Source: CAZEQJ01 sp964514385
Lineage (GTDB): Bacteria > Bacteroidota > Bacteroidia > Cytophagales > Cyclobacteriaceae
Length of the DNA: 64,000 bases
Assembly (NCBI GenBank): GCA_964514385.1
Contig: CAZEQJ010000010.1
Coordinates: forward strand, 1-64,000
Direction of reading: 5' to 3'
Shown: positions 1 to 8,464 of the stretch, piece by piece
Numbering within the stretch: position 1 is the stretch's first letter
Layout of the letters: each line of letters begins with the position of its first letter
The notes under the pieces: model-generated
What the model saw: the letters and a program-made list of their open reading frames with translations, nothing else
The model's database searches: none
What the model was told of the DNA's origin: nothing
Program-made: the position numbers and the translations under genes

Positions 1-3000
1 AGAAATTATAATTACGGGTTTCATTGCCAAAGTTATTAACTGTCGTTACTACATCATTATTAAAAGTAAGGCCCGAAAAGAATACCTCAGAAAAAATGCT
101 GTTGCCCTCAACATCTTCTGCATAGACTGCATAATTAATTCCTAGTTCGTCAATTTTTGAAGACGGCAACGAATAAGAATACAATGATCCCGATAAACCA
201 ACCTCTTCTTCCAGCAAGGATGGTGAAGAGAATGGATTTTTTTTACCCACTTCTGATATGACGGAGACATAGGCAACCTCTTTATTGTCAGATACAGAAA
301 ACTGGAGCAGGTTGTCTGAACCATTAATGATGGCATCCGGACGGGAAACAATGTCTATCACAGGGGGTATGGTATCCCTGCCGGGTAAATCGCTGGTCAC
401 CAGCGCTTCTATTTCAGTAAAGCTCAGTGTACCACTGTAAAATCTGAAATTCCCCAAGTCTCCTGATAATGAACCGGACCAGAATCCACCTTCTCCATTA
501 TCTTCCTGACCAATCAAAAACTGAGTCCTTTCAGAAATAAATGGACTGGCCCCACTAAATATAAAGGAGTCCATAAATACACCATCGATGTATAAGTCAT
601 ACCGGGTGCCGGTTCGTTTGATGATCACATGGTGCCAGTCTCCATCTATGATTCCGGTATTTTCCACCCACCAGAGCACATCATCATTTTCACTAACTAT
701 TACGATACGGTCATCACCAGGCTGATAGCTCACAAAAAGTGAAGGCTGGAAGTCAAAAATTGCATGCATATCGCCTGGCACACTTATGCGGATATAAGCC
801 GCAAGAGAGAAGTCTTCCACTCCTGCAATGGCTGACGACGGCCCTATGATCACATCCTCAGACCCTGATCGAATGGTGAGATATCCTTCGAAGGTCGGAT
901 TACCACCAATGGCTCCATCATAACCGTTGCCCGACGCGTCAGTTGCATCTGATGTAAAGGGGTAGTGAATGATCTGTGTCGCAGGTTGTGTCACAATTTC
1001 AAAGGCCTGGAAGGCTGTATCGCTCAGCCCTTCTCTTTGCACAATTATATCGTAAAGTCCCGGATAAAATGAAGGCACAACTACATCAATTTGTGTATCA
1101 GATACAGAATTGACTTCTACTGGATTTGTATCCTCACCAAAGAACACAGTAAGCGCCCCGATATCAGAACCAAAATTTTCACCGTTAATTGTTACAACCA
1201 AACCTGCCTGAGCTGAAGCCGGATTTACAGAGGTTATAACCGGAGGTTGGGGCTGGCTTACGCTTAATGTATAATCTACTGTATGTCCAAACCTGTAATC
1301 GCCAAATCCGTCATCCGTGATGTCCTCGTTTAAAATAAGTCGCATTCTGTATTCTCCGGATAAAGTAGGTGGAACTTGATAATTTACATTGATTGTATCA
1401 TTGCCAGGGGGTGAGCCGGATGACAATATCCTTTCATTAGATGCAAAGCGGTTGTCCCGGTCAAAATCAATAAATAATGTAACAAATTTACTGTTGTCTA
1501 TTCCGCAGGTACCCAACCCGAGGCTTAAAGGATAGGATGTACCTGCAACCACTTCGATACTAGCATTGGTGATATCAGAGTATGTAGTGCAGCCGGATCC
1601 AAAGCTGGTTTCAAAGTTGCCCCAAAAAAAGAAATTGAATTTTGAGTTGTCACTAAAATAAGCCCGGGAAGACGGGTAATCATCTTCTATGAATGCCTTC
1701 CCAACTGCCACGAGCTGACCGTTGTAGAAAACGTTGTAATCATTTTCTCCTGCAGGCAGGTCTGGTATTTCAAGAATATCATTATCGCTGTAAAGCAGCT
1801 GAAAACGAGGGGTTGCACTAAACTCAATTTCTATTAATGTCGGGTCATAGCTGAACAGGTCGATGTGACTCAACCCTACCCATTCTCCCGGAAAAACTAC
1901 AGATCTGTCAAGGCCCACTATTGTAGGACCGTCTGTTGCGACACGGACCGTATAGTCTTCCGATTCTCCATATATATAATCGCCAAAGCCATCATCCAGG
2001 TTACCATTACTTAGAATCACCCGTAGCCGATAGTCTCCCGAAAGTGTATCGGGTACAGCAAAGGTAAAAGTCACCTGCTCACCATTCTGCGTGATAGTCC
2101 CGGAACCAATTCTTTCTATCGGACTGAAGCGATTATCTCTGTTGATATCAAGAAATGCAGTCGCATACACCTCAAAAAAATCGCCGCATGTGCCGGCCGT
2201 AATGGAACCGGTAAATATTTTACCCGCGATAAGTGGTATGACTTCTCCAGTATTATCGGTGTATGTAGCACATTCATCCGGAGATTTAATAGCATATGCA
2301 CCAAAAGAGAGACTGTCAATACGGACATCACCCTCATAATATGCCTGAGAAGAAGGGTAGCCGGACAATACCTCAATCGTAGTAGAAAACACCGTAATGC
2401 CATTAAACCGGACAGTAATAGTTTTAATACCTGCTGAAATGTCAGGCAATTCAAAGAAGTACTCACCGGCAAGCGCAATCAGGGGCACGGTATCGGTATT
2501 GTTAACGATAATATCAAAATTTGCCACATTAAATTCCGCCAGATTTGAGTTGATCAGGTTAATCCATTGCCCGGGAGAAGCCTGTGATGCAGATAACCCT
2601 GATATTTCAGGTGCATTGTAATGGTAAACGCGTATTTCTCCTTCATTAAAAGCAGATACATCATGATAAGGTGCCCCGACGACTATGCGCGTACCATTCG
2701 CGTTTAGGGCAGTGGAGGCTCCAAATACTTCACCTGCCTGATCTGAGGTTAGCGCAGAGGGCCTAATATTCCAGGTGCCATTCCAGTACCATGTATTAAC
2801 AGATCCGGTTTCCGTGTTTGTATCGGTATATGGTCTGGAGACAATCACGGTATCTCCATTATTTGTTATGTCCACACTTGTACCCATGTATTGGAATGGG
2901 AAATTCCCACCGCTTAAGCTGAGCTCCTCATTCCAGGCTGAGCCGTCCCAGGCGTAGATAAATAATGCTCCTGCATCACTTGATGTTGGGGGGGTATCTA

Positions 3001-3835
3001 CTCCCGGGGCTCCGATTACTATACGGTCACCTCTGCCATTCAATGCTACATCATTGCCGAAAGCACCATCATTATCACCTCTGATAAGGTCACTGCCACG
3101 TTGTGTCCATTCTGATCCGGTCCATTCAAATATTTTGACCTGACCAAAAAATGCACCTGAAAAGAAATGGAAAGGTGCTCCTATAGCCAGTATATTTCCA
3201 TCCGCATTCAATGAGAGCGACGAACCCAACTCATCTCCTGCAGCATCACCATTTACAGGCTGCCCAAGCATCGACCATCCAGTGCCATTCCAGCGGTATA
3301 CCGTTACCTGACCTGCAAAACTCCCATTTGCATCATTTCCCGGTTTGCCCACTGCAATAGTATTACCGTCATCTGAAATATCAACGGCCCAACCGGTAAG
3401 CTCTAAAGGCAAATCGCCAACAATTTGCTGTCCGAGTATATTCCATTGAACACCATCCCACTCAAATACCACGGCTCTTCCTTCGAGATTTCCGGTAGCA
3501 TCATAATAGGGCGCACCTGCAATGATACGGTCACCATCAAAATCAATAGCGACATCCCATCCCAGATATTCAAGTTCGGTCAATCCCAGTATGGGGCTGC
3601 CAATTTGATTCCATGACGCCCCGTTCCATTCATACGTTCGTACTGCACCTTCACTGTCCAGGTTGCTGGTGTTAAACGGAGCTCCTGCTACGATGCGGCT
3701 GCCATCGCCACTGATAGCCACTGAATATCCCAGGAGCTCACCGGCCTGCCCACCGGATAAGATTCCTCTCAAATTCTGTGCGCCTAATGACCCGCTGACC
3801 AGAGTACCAATAAGGAGTATAATTTTCAGGTTCAT
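1..3835 (-). CDS. Giant secreted surface protein with FG-GAP-like propeller, two GEVED domains, TIG and LamG (C-terminus beyond window)
   Basis: The frame is open from the ATG at 3835 to the left edge, so 1,278 residues are visible and the C-terminus is missing. A signal peptide (about residues 1-20, ending GSLGAQ) precedes about seven repeats that each contain a GxxVAISGDGxRIVAGAP-like strand pattern, as in FG-GAP/integrin-type beta-propellers (about 25-395). Two GEVED domains follow (ending about 630 and 857), each with the signature DGFGDY followed about 5 residues later by DYT. Then come a TIG/IPT domain (about 865-945), a concanavalin-like LamG domain (about 950-1130) and Ig-like material. 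Proteins of this layout in Bacteroidota are large cell-surface or adhesin-like products, usually exported by T9SS. The sorting domain would lie left of the window, so export by T9SS is inferred. The downstream KNH-like gene at 4689 is on the same strand with a 14-bp gap, so the two are probably cotranscribed. Confidence 0.85.
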   Translation of the reverse strand, partial: MNLKIILLIGTLVSGSLGAQNLRGILSGGQAGELLGYSVAISGDGSRIVAGAPFNTSNLDSEGAVRTYEWNGASWNQIGSPILGLTELEYLGWDVAIDFDGDRIIAGAPYYDATGNLEGRAVVFEWDGVQWNILGQQIVGDLPLELTGWAVDISDDGNTIAVGKPGNDANGSFAGQVTVYRWNGTGWSMLGQPVNGDAAGDELGSSLSLNADGNILAIGAPFHFFSGAFFGQVKIFEWTGSEWTQRGSDLIRGDNDGAFGNDVALNGRGDRIVIGAPGVDTPPTSSDAGALFIYAWDGSAWNEELSLSGGNFPFQYMGTSVDITNNGDTVIVSRPYTDTNTETGSVNTWYWNGTWNIRPSALTSDQAGEVFGASTALNANGTRIVVGAPYHDVSAFNEGEIRVYHYNAPEISGLSASQASPGQWINLINSNLAEFNVANFDIIVNNTDTVPLIALAGEYFFELPDISAGIKTITVRFNGITVFSTTIEVLSGYPSSQAYYEGDVRIDSLSFGAYAIKSPDECATYTDNTGEVIPLIAGKIFTGSITAGTCGDFFEVYATAFLDINRDNRFSPIERIGSGTITQNGEQVTFTFAVPDTLSGDYRLRVILSNGNLDDGFGDYIYGESEDYTVRVATDGPTIVGLDRSVVFPGEWVGLSHIDLFSYDPTLIEIEFSATPRFQLLYSDNDILEIPDLPAGENDYNVFYNGQLVAVGKAFIEDDYPSSRAYFSDNSKFNFFFWGNFETSFGSGCTTYSDITNASIEVVAGTSYPLSLGLGTCGIDNSKFVTLFIDFDRDNRFASNERILSSGSPPGNDTINVNYQVPPTLSGEYRMRLILNEDITDDGFGDYRFGHTVDYTLSVSQPQPPVITSVNPASAQAGLVVTINGENFGSDIGALTVFFGEDTNPVEVNSVSDTQIDVVVPSFYPGLYDIIVQREGLSDTAFQAFEIVTQPATQIIHYPFTSDATDASGNGYDGAIGGNPTFEGYLTIRSGSEDVIIGPSSAIAGVEDFSLAAYIRISVPGDMHAIFDFQPSLFVSYQPGDDRIVIVSENDDVLWWVENTGIIDGDWHHVIIKRTGTRYDLYIDGVFMDSFIFSGASPFISERTQFLIGQEDNGEGGFWSGSLSGDLGNFRFYSGTLSFTEIEALVTSDLPGRDTIPPVIDIVSRPDAIINGSDNLLQFSVSDNKEVAYVSVISEVGKKNPFSSPSLLEEEVGLSGSLYSYSLPSSKIDELGINYAVYAEDVEGNSIFSEVFFSGLTFNNDVVTTVNNFGNETRNYNF

Positions 3836-3849
3836 GATTTCATATAATG

Positions 3850-4689
3850 TCAGAAGTTGGGAAATGGTGGAAACGGAAGATCTTCATCTGTTTCACCTGG
3901 TCCTGGATTGGGGTCCGGGTTTTCCGGGTTACTGAGTACTGAAGACCATAGATAATAACCTCCTCCGATGACCACCCCGGCAACCAAAAGCAGTGGTACC
4001 GCAGATGAAGGTCTTTTGATGTAATAGTTGTATGATTTCACTGGTTCATTGTAGGGTGAAGAACCGCTGATCTGGATAAAATAATCCTGTCCTGTTTCCA
4101 TTTTTGCTTTTTCTCCTGAAGGAGTAATATATTTTTTTGGAATGGTCCAGTCATACGTATTACCGTCAGGTGTATTGACTACTTTGCCAATCTCAATCAC
4201 CTTGCTTATCCCTGAACCGGAGTCTCCACGGAACAGATTCAGCGTAATCGATTCATCGGTACCCCCACCTGTCCATTCGATTTTCATTTCCTTTCCTGCC
4301 TTGAATCGTTTTAATCCATCCTGCCCGATAACACGGTTTGCGGGTCCCATTATCCTGACCGGATTATAAATGAGGTTTGCTACTACTTTAAAGCGTATAT
4401 CTCCGGTGTAGCCGCCTATTTCGTCCATTATCCTCCATGTGATTGATTTTCCTTTTCCGGGCTTCTGAGGGCCATAGTCGCCTGTTATTTCACTCAGTGG
4501 TTTGTTGAAGTTGTCTGCCGATGAAAATAGGGAAATGGTATATACCTCATTTGGTCTCACTCCATTCAGGTTATATTCAATCAGAATATTCTTCCCTCTG
4601 AGGCTAGCTTTTACATCAGAAATACCTTCCTGTGCGTAGGTTAGGTTTAAAGAAAGGATAGCGAGATAAATAGTGATTTTCTGAATCAT
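3850..4689 (-). CDS. Membrane-anchored Kre9/KNH-like domain protein
   Basis: 279 residues. A signal peptide ends about residue 20 (NLTYAQ). Residues about 115-215 resemble the Ser/Thr-rich GPI-anchored (Kre9/Knh1, PF10342-type) beta-sandwich seen in many bacterial surface proteins: a hydrophilic WTGGG turn, alternating strands, then YDWTIP and DYFIQI. A single hydrophobic segment (about 230-250, VPLLLVAGVVIGGGYYLW) is followed by a Pro/Asn/Glu-rich tail of about 28 residues. Seen: signal peptide, one transmembrane segment, acidic Pro-rich C-terminus. Inferred: inner- or outer-membrane-anchored protein with a periplasmic or extracellular sandwich domain. It lies 14 bp upstream of the giant surface protein on the same strand, which suggests an envelope partner. 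The molecular role is unknown. Confidence 0.75.
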   Translation of the reverse strand: MIQKITIYLAILSLNLTYAQEGISDVKASLRGKNILIEYNLNGVRPNEVYTISLFSSADNFNKPLSEITGDYGPQKPGKGKSITWRIMDEIGGYTGDIRFKVVANLIYNPVRIMGPANRVIGQDGLKRFKAGKEMKIEWTGGGTDESITLNLFRGDSGSGISKVIEIGKVVNTPDGNTYDWTIPKKYITPSGEKAKMETGQDYFIQISGSSPYNEPVKSYNYYIKRPSSAVPLLLVAGVVIGGGYYLWSSVLSNPENPDPNPGPGETDEDLPFPPFPNF

Positions 4690-4889
4690 GAATTATGTCC
4701 AGGCTAGATAACCATAATGATAAAGATATATTGATTTGTGGACATTTAAAGGAGTTAAGCGAAAATAATTGAAAAAATGATATACTTTTTGTTTTCAATT
4801 GACGTAATTTAAAATAGAACTTTTTTGGTAAGTAGTTTGTACTTTTTGCAGCTTACCCGTGTCATACAAATAGAGGATAAAAAAAGGAC

Positions 4890-5051
4890 ATGAAAAAATA
4901 CCGCACCAGCCTTAAAAATGTATTTCTGATACTATTGTACTTCGTGTTTTTATTTGCGTTGCGTGCGTACAATATGAGGAACGGAGATACAGAACAACCT
5001 ATCTTTGCAGACAGGGAGTCCAATGTTGAAAACGTATTTTATATTAAATAA
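4890..5051 (+). CDS. Small single-pass membrane protein, 53 aa, uncharacterised
   Basis: ATG at 4890 with a purine-rich stretch (GAGGATAAAAAAAGGAC) just upstream, stop TAA at 5049-5051. The product is basic at the N-terminus (MKKYRTSLKN), has one hydrophobic segment of about 16 residues (VFLILLYFVFLFALRA) and a polar acidic C-terminal half. This fits a small N-in membrane protein. Its last 8 bp overlap the 3' end of the convergent sigma-54 regulator. The family is not recognised and coding is judged only from the ribosome-binding region, composition and topology, so it could be a chance frame. Confidence 0.4.
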   Translation: MKKYRTSLKNVFLILLYFVFLFALRAYNMRNGDTEQPIFADRESNVENVFYIK

Positions 5052-6198
5052 CATAGCGTTTTACGTCATCTTCTGATATTTCCTTTTCGCCCATAATCAC
5101 CAGGCGTTCCACTACATTTCGCAATTCTCTGATATTTCCCGTCCAAGGATTCTTTTTGAGTAGCTCAAGTGCTTTTGCGCTTATCGATTTTTTAGCTGAG
5201 CCATATTCTGTCGCTATATCTTCAAGGAATTTATCTACCAGAAGCGGAATATCATCTGCTCTATCGGCAAGTGTAGGTACGCGGATGATGATGACACTCA
5301 GCCGATGGTAAAGATCTTCCCTGAATTTTTTATCTTCTATGGCTTTCTTCAGATCCATGTTGGTCGCGGCGATCACCCGTACATCTACTTTAATGTCTTT
5401 GTCTCCTCCGACACGTGTGATTCGATGCTCCTGCAACGCTCTCAGTACTTTTGCCTGCGCCGAAAGACTCATGTCTCCGATTTCATCCAGAAAAAGTGTG
5501 CCGCCATTAGCCTGCTCAAATTTACCAATCCGTTGTTTTACTGCCGATGTAAATGATCCCTTCTCATGGCCGAAGAGTTCACTTTCAATCAATTCTGATG
5601 GAATGGCAGCGCAATTTACTTCTATCATTGGAGCTTTGCTGCGATTGCTTCGTTCATGAATTTGCCTTGCAACCAGCTCTTTCCCGGTTCCATTTTCACC
5701 CAGAATAAGCACACGGGCATCGGTAGGTGCGACCTTTTCAATATTTTCCATCACCTCCATCATTCCCGGTGACTCACCGACCATTTCGTATTTCTTGGAG
5801 ACTTTTTTCTTCAGCACTTTGGTTTCCTGTACCAGCTGGCCTTTGTCAAGTGCGTTTCGAATAGTAAGTAGGAGCCGGTTCAGGTCGGGTGGTTTGGATA
5901 TAAAGTCAAATGCGCCTTTTTTGGTCGCTTCCACGGCCAATTCTATCGAACCATGTGCCGTAATCATGATAAATTGTGCTTCAACGCCCTTTTCCATGGC
6001 CATTTCAAGCACTTCCATGCCATTGAGTTTTGGCATCTGCATATCACACAGTACCACGTCAAAGTTGACTTCCAATACCTTTGACAGTCCTTCCTTGCCG
6101 TCTGTGGATTCTTCTACTTCATATTTTTCAAATTCGAGGATCTCACGCAGTGTGGAGCGTATAGCGGCCTCATCGTCGATGATCAGTATTTTTGCCAT
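5044..6198 (-). CDS. NtrC-type sigma-54 response regulator lacking the Fis HTH domain
   Basis: 384 residues. The receiver domain (about 1-118) has the acidic pocket D8/D9, phospho-acceptor D52, T80 and K102. A short linker leads to a sigma-54-interacting AAA+ domain: Walker A GENGTGKE (168-175), sigma-54 contact loop GSFTSA (214-219, usual consensus GAFTGA), Walker B TLFLDEIGD (about 234-242) and arginine-finger region. The chain ends within the small AAA+ helical subdomain (VVERLVIMGE..., about 365-384), whereas family members are usually 440-480 residues with a C-terminal Fis-type helix-turn-helix. No HTH follows before the stop codon. Known: activators without a DNA-binding domain exist (for example Helicobacter FlgR, chlamydial CtcC) and act from solution. 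Inferred: this one activates sigma-54 holoenzyme without a specific enhancer site. No partner kinase is adjacent. Confidence 0.93.
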   Translation of the reverse strand: MAKILIIDDEAAIRSTLREILEFEKYEVEESTDGKEGLSKVLEVNFDVVLCDMQMPKLNGMEVLEMAMEKGVEAQFIMITAHGSIELAVEATKKGAFDFISKPPDLNRLLLTIRNALDKGQLVQETKVLKKKVSKKYEMVGESPGMMEVMENIEKVAPTDARVLILGENGTGKELVARQIHERSNRSKAPMIEVNCAAIPSELIESELFGHEKGSFTSAVKQRIGKFEQANGGTLFLDEIGDMSLSAQAKVLRALQEHRITRVGGDKDIKVDVRVIAATNMDLKKAIEDKKFREDLYHRLSVIIIRVPTLADRADDIPLLVDKFLEDIATEYGSAKKSISAKALELLKKNPWTGNIRELRNVVERLVIMGEKEISEDDVKRYVI

Positions 6199-6217
6199 GG
6201 GGTAAAAATAGAAAAAA

Positions 6218-6594
6218 GGATTGTAAACCGATAAGCCGGGTTCTGTCGTGTCCTATCATTTGTCTGGTGCTTCCATCACTGGCAGCATCTGGCAGCCTAC
6301 CCTCCCGGATCGGGCGAGCAACCCTCAGGCCCGGGTTTATTTGGCCTTACAACCCGCAAGGTTTACCATGCTCCCAACTTCACAGTTGAGACGGTGGGCT
6401 CTTACCCCACCTTTTCACCCTTATCAATGACAAGGCAAGCCTATCATTGACGGTATATTTTCTGTGGCACTTTCTGTTTCCTGACAAAATTGTCAGGACC
6501 CTTCCCGTTAGGAAGTGCGGTGCTCTGTGTTGCCCGGACTTTCCTCCTTCCTGTGCATTATATGCAAGGAAAGCGATAGGATGGTTTACAATCC
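6218..6594 (-). ncRNA. rnpB: RNase P RNA, bacterial class A
   Basis: On the minus strand the 5' part contains the near-universal GAGGAAAGTCCGGGC and the 3' part contains ACAGAACCCGGCTTATCGG, the two halves of the P4 core. A perfect 12-bp P1 helix (GGATTGTAAACC paired with GGTTTACAATCC) closes the molecule and sets both ends, giving about 377 nt, normal for a type A RNA. The RNA is the catalytic subunit that matures tRNA 5' ends. The gene sits between the sigma-54 regulator and the divergent DUF3127 gene. Its promoter is at 6602-6609. Ends are accurate to a few bases. Confidence 0.95.
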
Positions 6595-6601
6595 ATTAAT
6601 A

Positions 6602-6609
6602 CAAAGTTA
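6602..6609 (-). promoter_or_regulatory. rnpB promoter -7 box
   Basis: On the minus strand the sequence TAACTTTG matches the Bacteroidota -7 consensus TAnnTTTG. Its G lies 8 bp before the first base of the P1 helix of RNase P RNA, which is the distance expected for a transcription start. A clear -33 TTTG is not seen. Because the RNA 5' end is fixed by structure, this box calibrates the others called in the window. Confidence 0.7.
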
Positions 6610-6626
6610 ATTCATTTCTATATTTA

Positions 6627-6658
6627 TTTCGTGCGGAAATCAGGTTTGGTTACCTTTG
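6627..6658 (+). promoter_or_regulatory. Promoter of the DUF3127 gene
   Basis: TTTC at 6627-6630, a 20-bp spacer, then TACCTTTG at 6651-6658, matching the TTTG/TAnnTTTG sigma-A promoter of Bacteroidota with one mismatch in the -33 box. Transcription would start near 6664. This puts the upstream in-frame ATG at 6656 outside the message and supports the ATG at 6677 as the real start. It is divergent from the rnpB promoter, with the two -7 boxes about 40 bp apart. Confidence 0.6.
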
Positions 6659-6676
6659 TATATAAACAACAGTCAC

Positions 6677-7036
6677 ATGGAGATTTCAGGAAAAGTAGTT
6701 CAGATATTACCTCTTCAGTCTGGTGAAGGCAAAAACGGCACCTGGAGAAAACAAGAATTTGTGATCGAAACACAGGGCAATTATCCCAAGAAAGTATGTA
6801 TTACCCTCTGGGGTGATAAAATTGATGAAGCCAGCCTGATGGAAGGAAAGGAGGTAAAAGCCTTTATTGATATCGAAAGCAGGGAGTTTAAAGGGCGATG
6901 GTATACCGATGTTAAAGCCTGGAAGGTTGAGGCCGGAGAACAGCATCAAGGTAGAGATATGGCCGGGGAGACCTTCACAGACAACTCCTATGATGGCATT
7001 GATGCAGAGCCATCTGATGATGATCTTCCGTTTTAA
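6677..7036 (+). CDS. DUF3127 family protein with SSB-like acidic C-terminal tip
   Basis: 119 residues from the ATG at 6677 (MEISGKVVQILP). The first about 85 residues are beta-rich and match the DUF3127 pattern, including GTWRKQEFVIET and the KKVCITLWGDKID strand. The strand layout (VVQILPLQSG, EFVIET, VCITLWG, EVKAFIDIES, YTDVKAWKV) recalls an OB-fold; this fold assignment is inference. After a flexible, polar Gly/Asp/Ser linker the protein ends in DDDLPF, almost identical to the DDDIPF tip with which single-stranded DNA-binding protein recruits replication and repair enzymes. The function of the family is unknown. The upstream ATG at 6656 is rejected because it lies before the predicted transcription start. 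Its stop codon overlaps the convergent gene by 4 bp. Confidence 0.85.
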   Translation: MEISGKVVQILPLQSGEGKNGTWRKQEFVIETQGNYPKKVCITLWGDKIDEASLMEGKEVKAFIDIESREFKGRWYTDVKAWKVEAGEQHQGRDMAGETFTDNSYDGIDAEPSDDDLPF

Positions 7037-7434
7037 TGTACATCCATGCCCGTCAGCCGGTATTCCCATTCATCGGCTGTATTGGCAGTTTCTTTGATGA
7101 TTTCTTTCAGTAAGTTGGCAGTGGCATCTTCAATAAAAAGGCTGGCCTCGACCTTGATGAAATTATCATCATCAATCACAAACTTTACATAGCTAAACTT
7201 GGCGTTGGATTTAAGCAGCTCGGCAAGATCAAGATCCTGGGTGTAAGCACATACTTTTGATGTGAATTCAATACCTGTCCGGTTATAGCGCTCACTGTGT
7301 TTTACAACCCCCACCACGGCCTGATACCTGTGGTCTTCAAGTGGCACTATAATAACCGATTTGTTCTTGTCATACTCTGAATACTGACCGCCAATTTCTG
7401 CGGCATAATCTTCCATGAAACTGTTTAAATCCAT
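7033..7434 (-). CDS. Conserved hypothetical protein, possible CesT/YbjN-like fold
   Basis: 133 residues, acidic, no signal peptide or membrane segment, so cytoplasmic. An N-terminal helix (DLNSFMEDYAAEIG) is followed by five or six predicted strands (SVIIVPLED, YQAVVGVVKH, IEFTSKVCAY, YVKFVIDD, FIKVEASLFI) and a C-terminal helix (TANLLKEIIKETANTADEWE). This order resembles the type III chaperone/YbjN fold, which binds protein partners; the resemblance is from predicted secondary structure only. It is convergent with the DUF3127 gene (TTAA shared by both stop codons) and about 55 bp downstream of the DUF2027-Smr gene on the same strand, so it may be the last gene of that transcript. Function unknown. 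Confidence 0.7.
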   Translation of the reverse strand: MDLNSFMEDYAAEIGGQYSEYDKNKSVIIVPLEDHRYQAVVGVVKHSERYNRTGIEFTSKVCAYTQDLDLAELLKSNAKFSYVKFVIDDDNFIKVEASLFIEDATANLLKEIIKETANTADEWEYRLTGMDVH

Positions 7435-7489
7435 CTTTTAAAAATTTTACATAAGATAGGTATTTACTCTAAATGGCGCAATGTTTTTA

Positions 7490-8464
7490 TCAATCTTTAA
7501 AGATCACCCTGGCTGCACCTGCTCCGAATCTGCCTTTATTGGCATCTTCATAATACCTGACATGAGGATGCCGTGACAAAATACGTTGAACCTCCTTTTT
7601 GAGTATATGATTGCCAATACCATGGATGACGGTGACTTCAGGCAGGTTATGTACCAGAGACTGATCAAGGAAATAATTCAAATAATTCAACTGATCTTTT
7701 AAATGTTCACCTGTTTTAAAATTATCCGGAAGCATTTCCCAATGCAGGTCTACCACAGAGGAGATAGACACCATTTCTGATGAGGGCGAATCATGTTCTT
7801 TTTCAAAAAGCGCTTCTTTGATTTTCTCCGGGTCTGGTGTGTCTATGGCTGTTTTATGTATTTTGCCGGAATCTTTCTGATCCAGATAAATGGTATAGCC
7901 ATCTGTATTCAATATCGGGAGGTTGGCTTTTTTACGGGTAAGAATTTTCTTGGAAACCTTAATACGTACGGCCACAGGAGCTATTGCCGGGAAGTTACCT
8001 TCGTCATAAAATGAAATATACTGCACCTCATATTCAGGCCATACATTATGATCACGTATCATAAGTGTGTCTGTAAGTTTATATTCCTGTGGCCGGATAT
8101 GCCCGCTGTTTACCAATCGAAAATATTGACCTTCAGCCCGATTCAGGCTGAAATAAATATCCAGATCAGTGTCGTTGATCAAATAACACTCCAGACGGTC
8201 ATTCTTTTCGATCATAGCCAGCAATACTCCCGATGTATTGATATGTTTTTCAGGGGATCTTTTTGTTTTCTGCTGCGGTACTTCACCCCCCTGATTGAAA
8301 TACTTCAGCTCATGGGCATCTACCTTAACCAGTTCGTGAACACTTACTTCCATGCCGAAGCCATCTTCAATTTCAACCTCCACGGAATGTTTGCCGAGGA
8401 TTCTTGTGACTACAGCTTCCTCCCTGCCGTGCAGAAACCTTACTTTTTCACCAATTTTAAACAT
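7490..8464 (-). CDS. DUF2027 protein with C-terminal Smr domain
   Basis: 324 residues from the ATG at 8464 (MFKIGEKVRFLHG). The N-terminal about 55 residues form a KOW/Tudor-like small barrel (GEKVRFLHGREEAVV, HSVEVEIEDGFG). The middle (about 85-195) matches the DUF2027 beta-sandwich of Bacteroidota. A Lys/Glu linker precedes a C-terminal Smr domain (about 235-324) with VDLHWEML, VIHGIGNHILKKEV and a GxGAARVIFKD end. Smr domains, as in MutS2, bind or nick nucleic acids; the LDxH-type motif reads VDLH here. Role inferred: nucleic-acid-associated, possibly ribosome or DNA linked. The ATG overlaps the TGA of the upstream DUF2279 gene (TGATG), so translation is probably coupled. An upstream in-frame ATG at 8506 would give a hydrophobic 14-residue extension unlike the family. 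Confidence 0.85.
   Translation of the reverse strand: MFKIGEKVRFLHGREEAVVTRILGKHSVEVEIEDGFGMEVSVHELVKVDAHELKYFNQGGEVPQQKTKRSPEKHINTSGVLLAMIEKNDRLECYLINDTDLDIYFSLNRAEGQYFRLVNSGHIRPQEYKLTDTLMIRDHNVWPEYEVQYISFYDEGNFPAIAPVAVRIKVSKKILTRKKANLPILNTDGYTIYLDQKDSGKIHKTAIDTPDPEKIKEALFEKEHDSPSSEMVSISSVVDLHWEMLPDNFKTGEHLKDQLNYLNYFLDQSLVHNLPEVTVIHGIGNHILKKEVQRILSRHPHVRYYEDANKGRFGAGAARVIFKD

Noticed and set aside
2116..2478. 120-codon minus-strand frame within the giant surface protein
   Set aside because: It is in a different frame from the protein that carries the GEVED domains and has no domain of its own.
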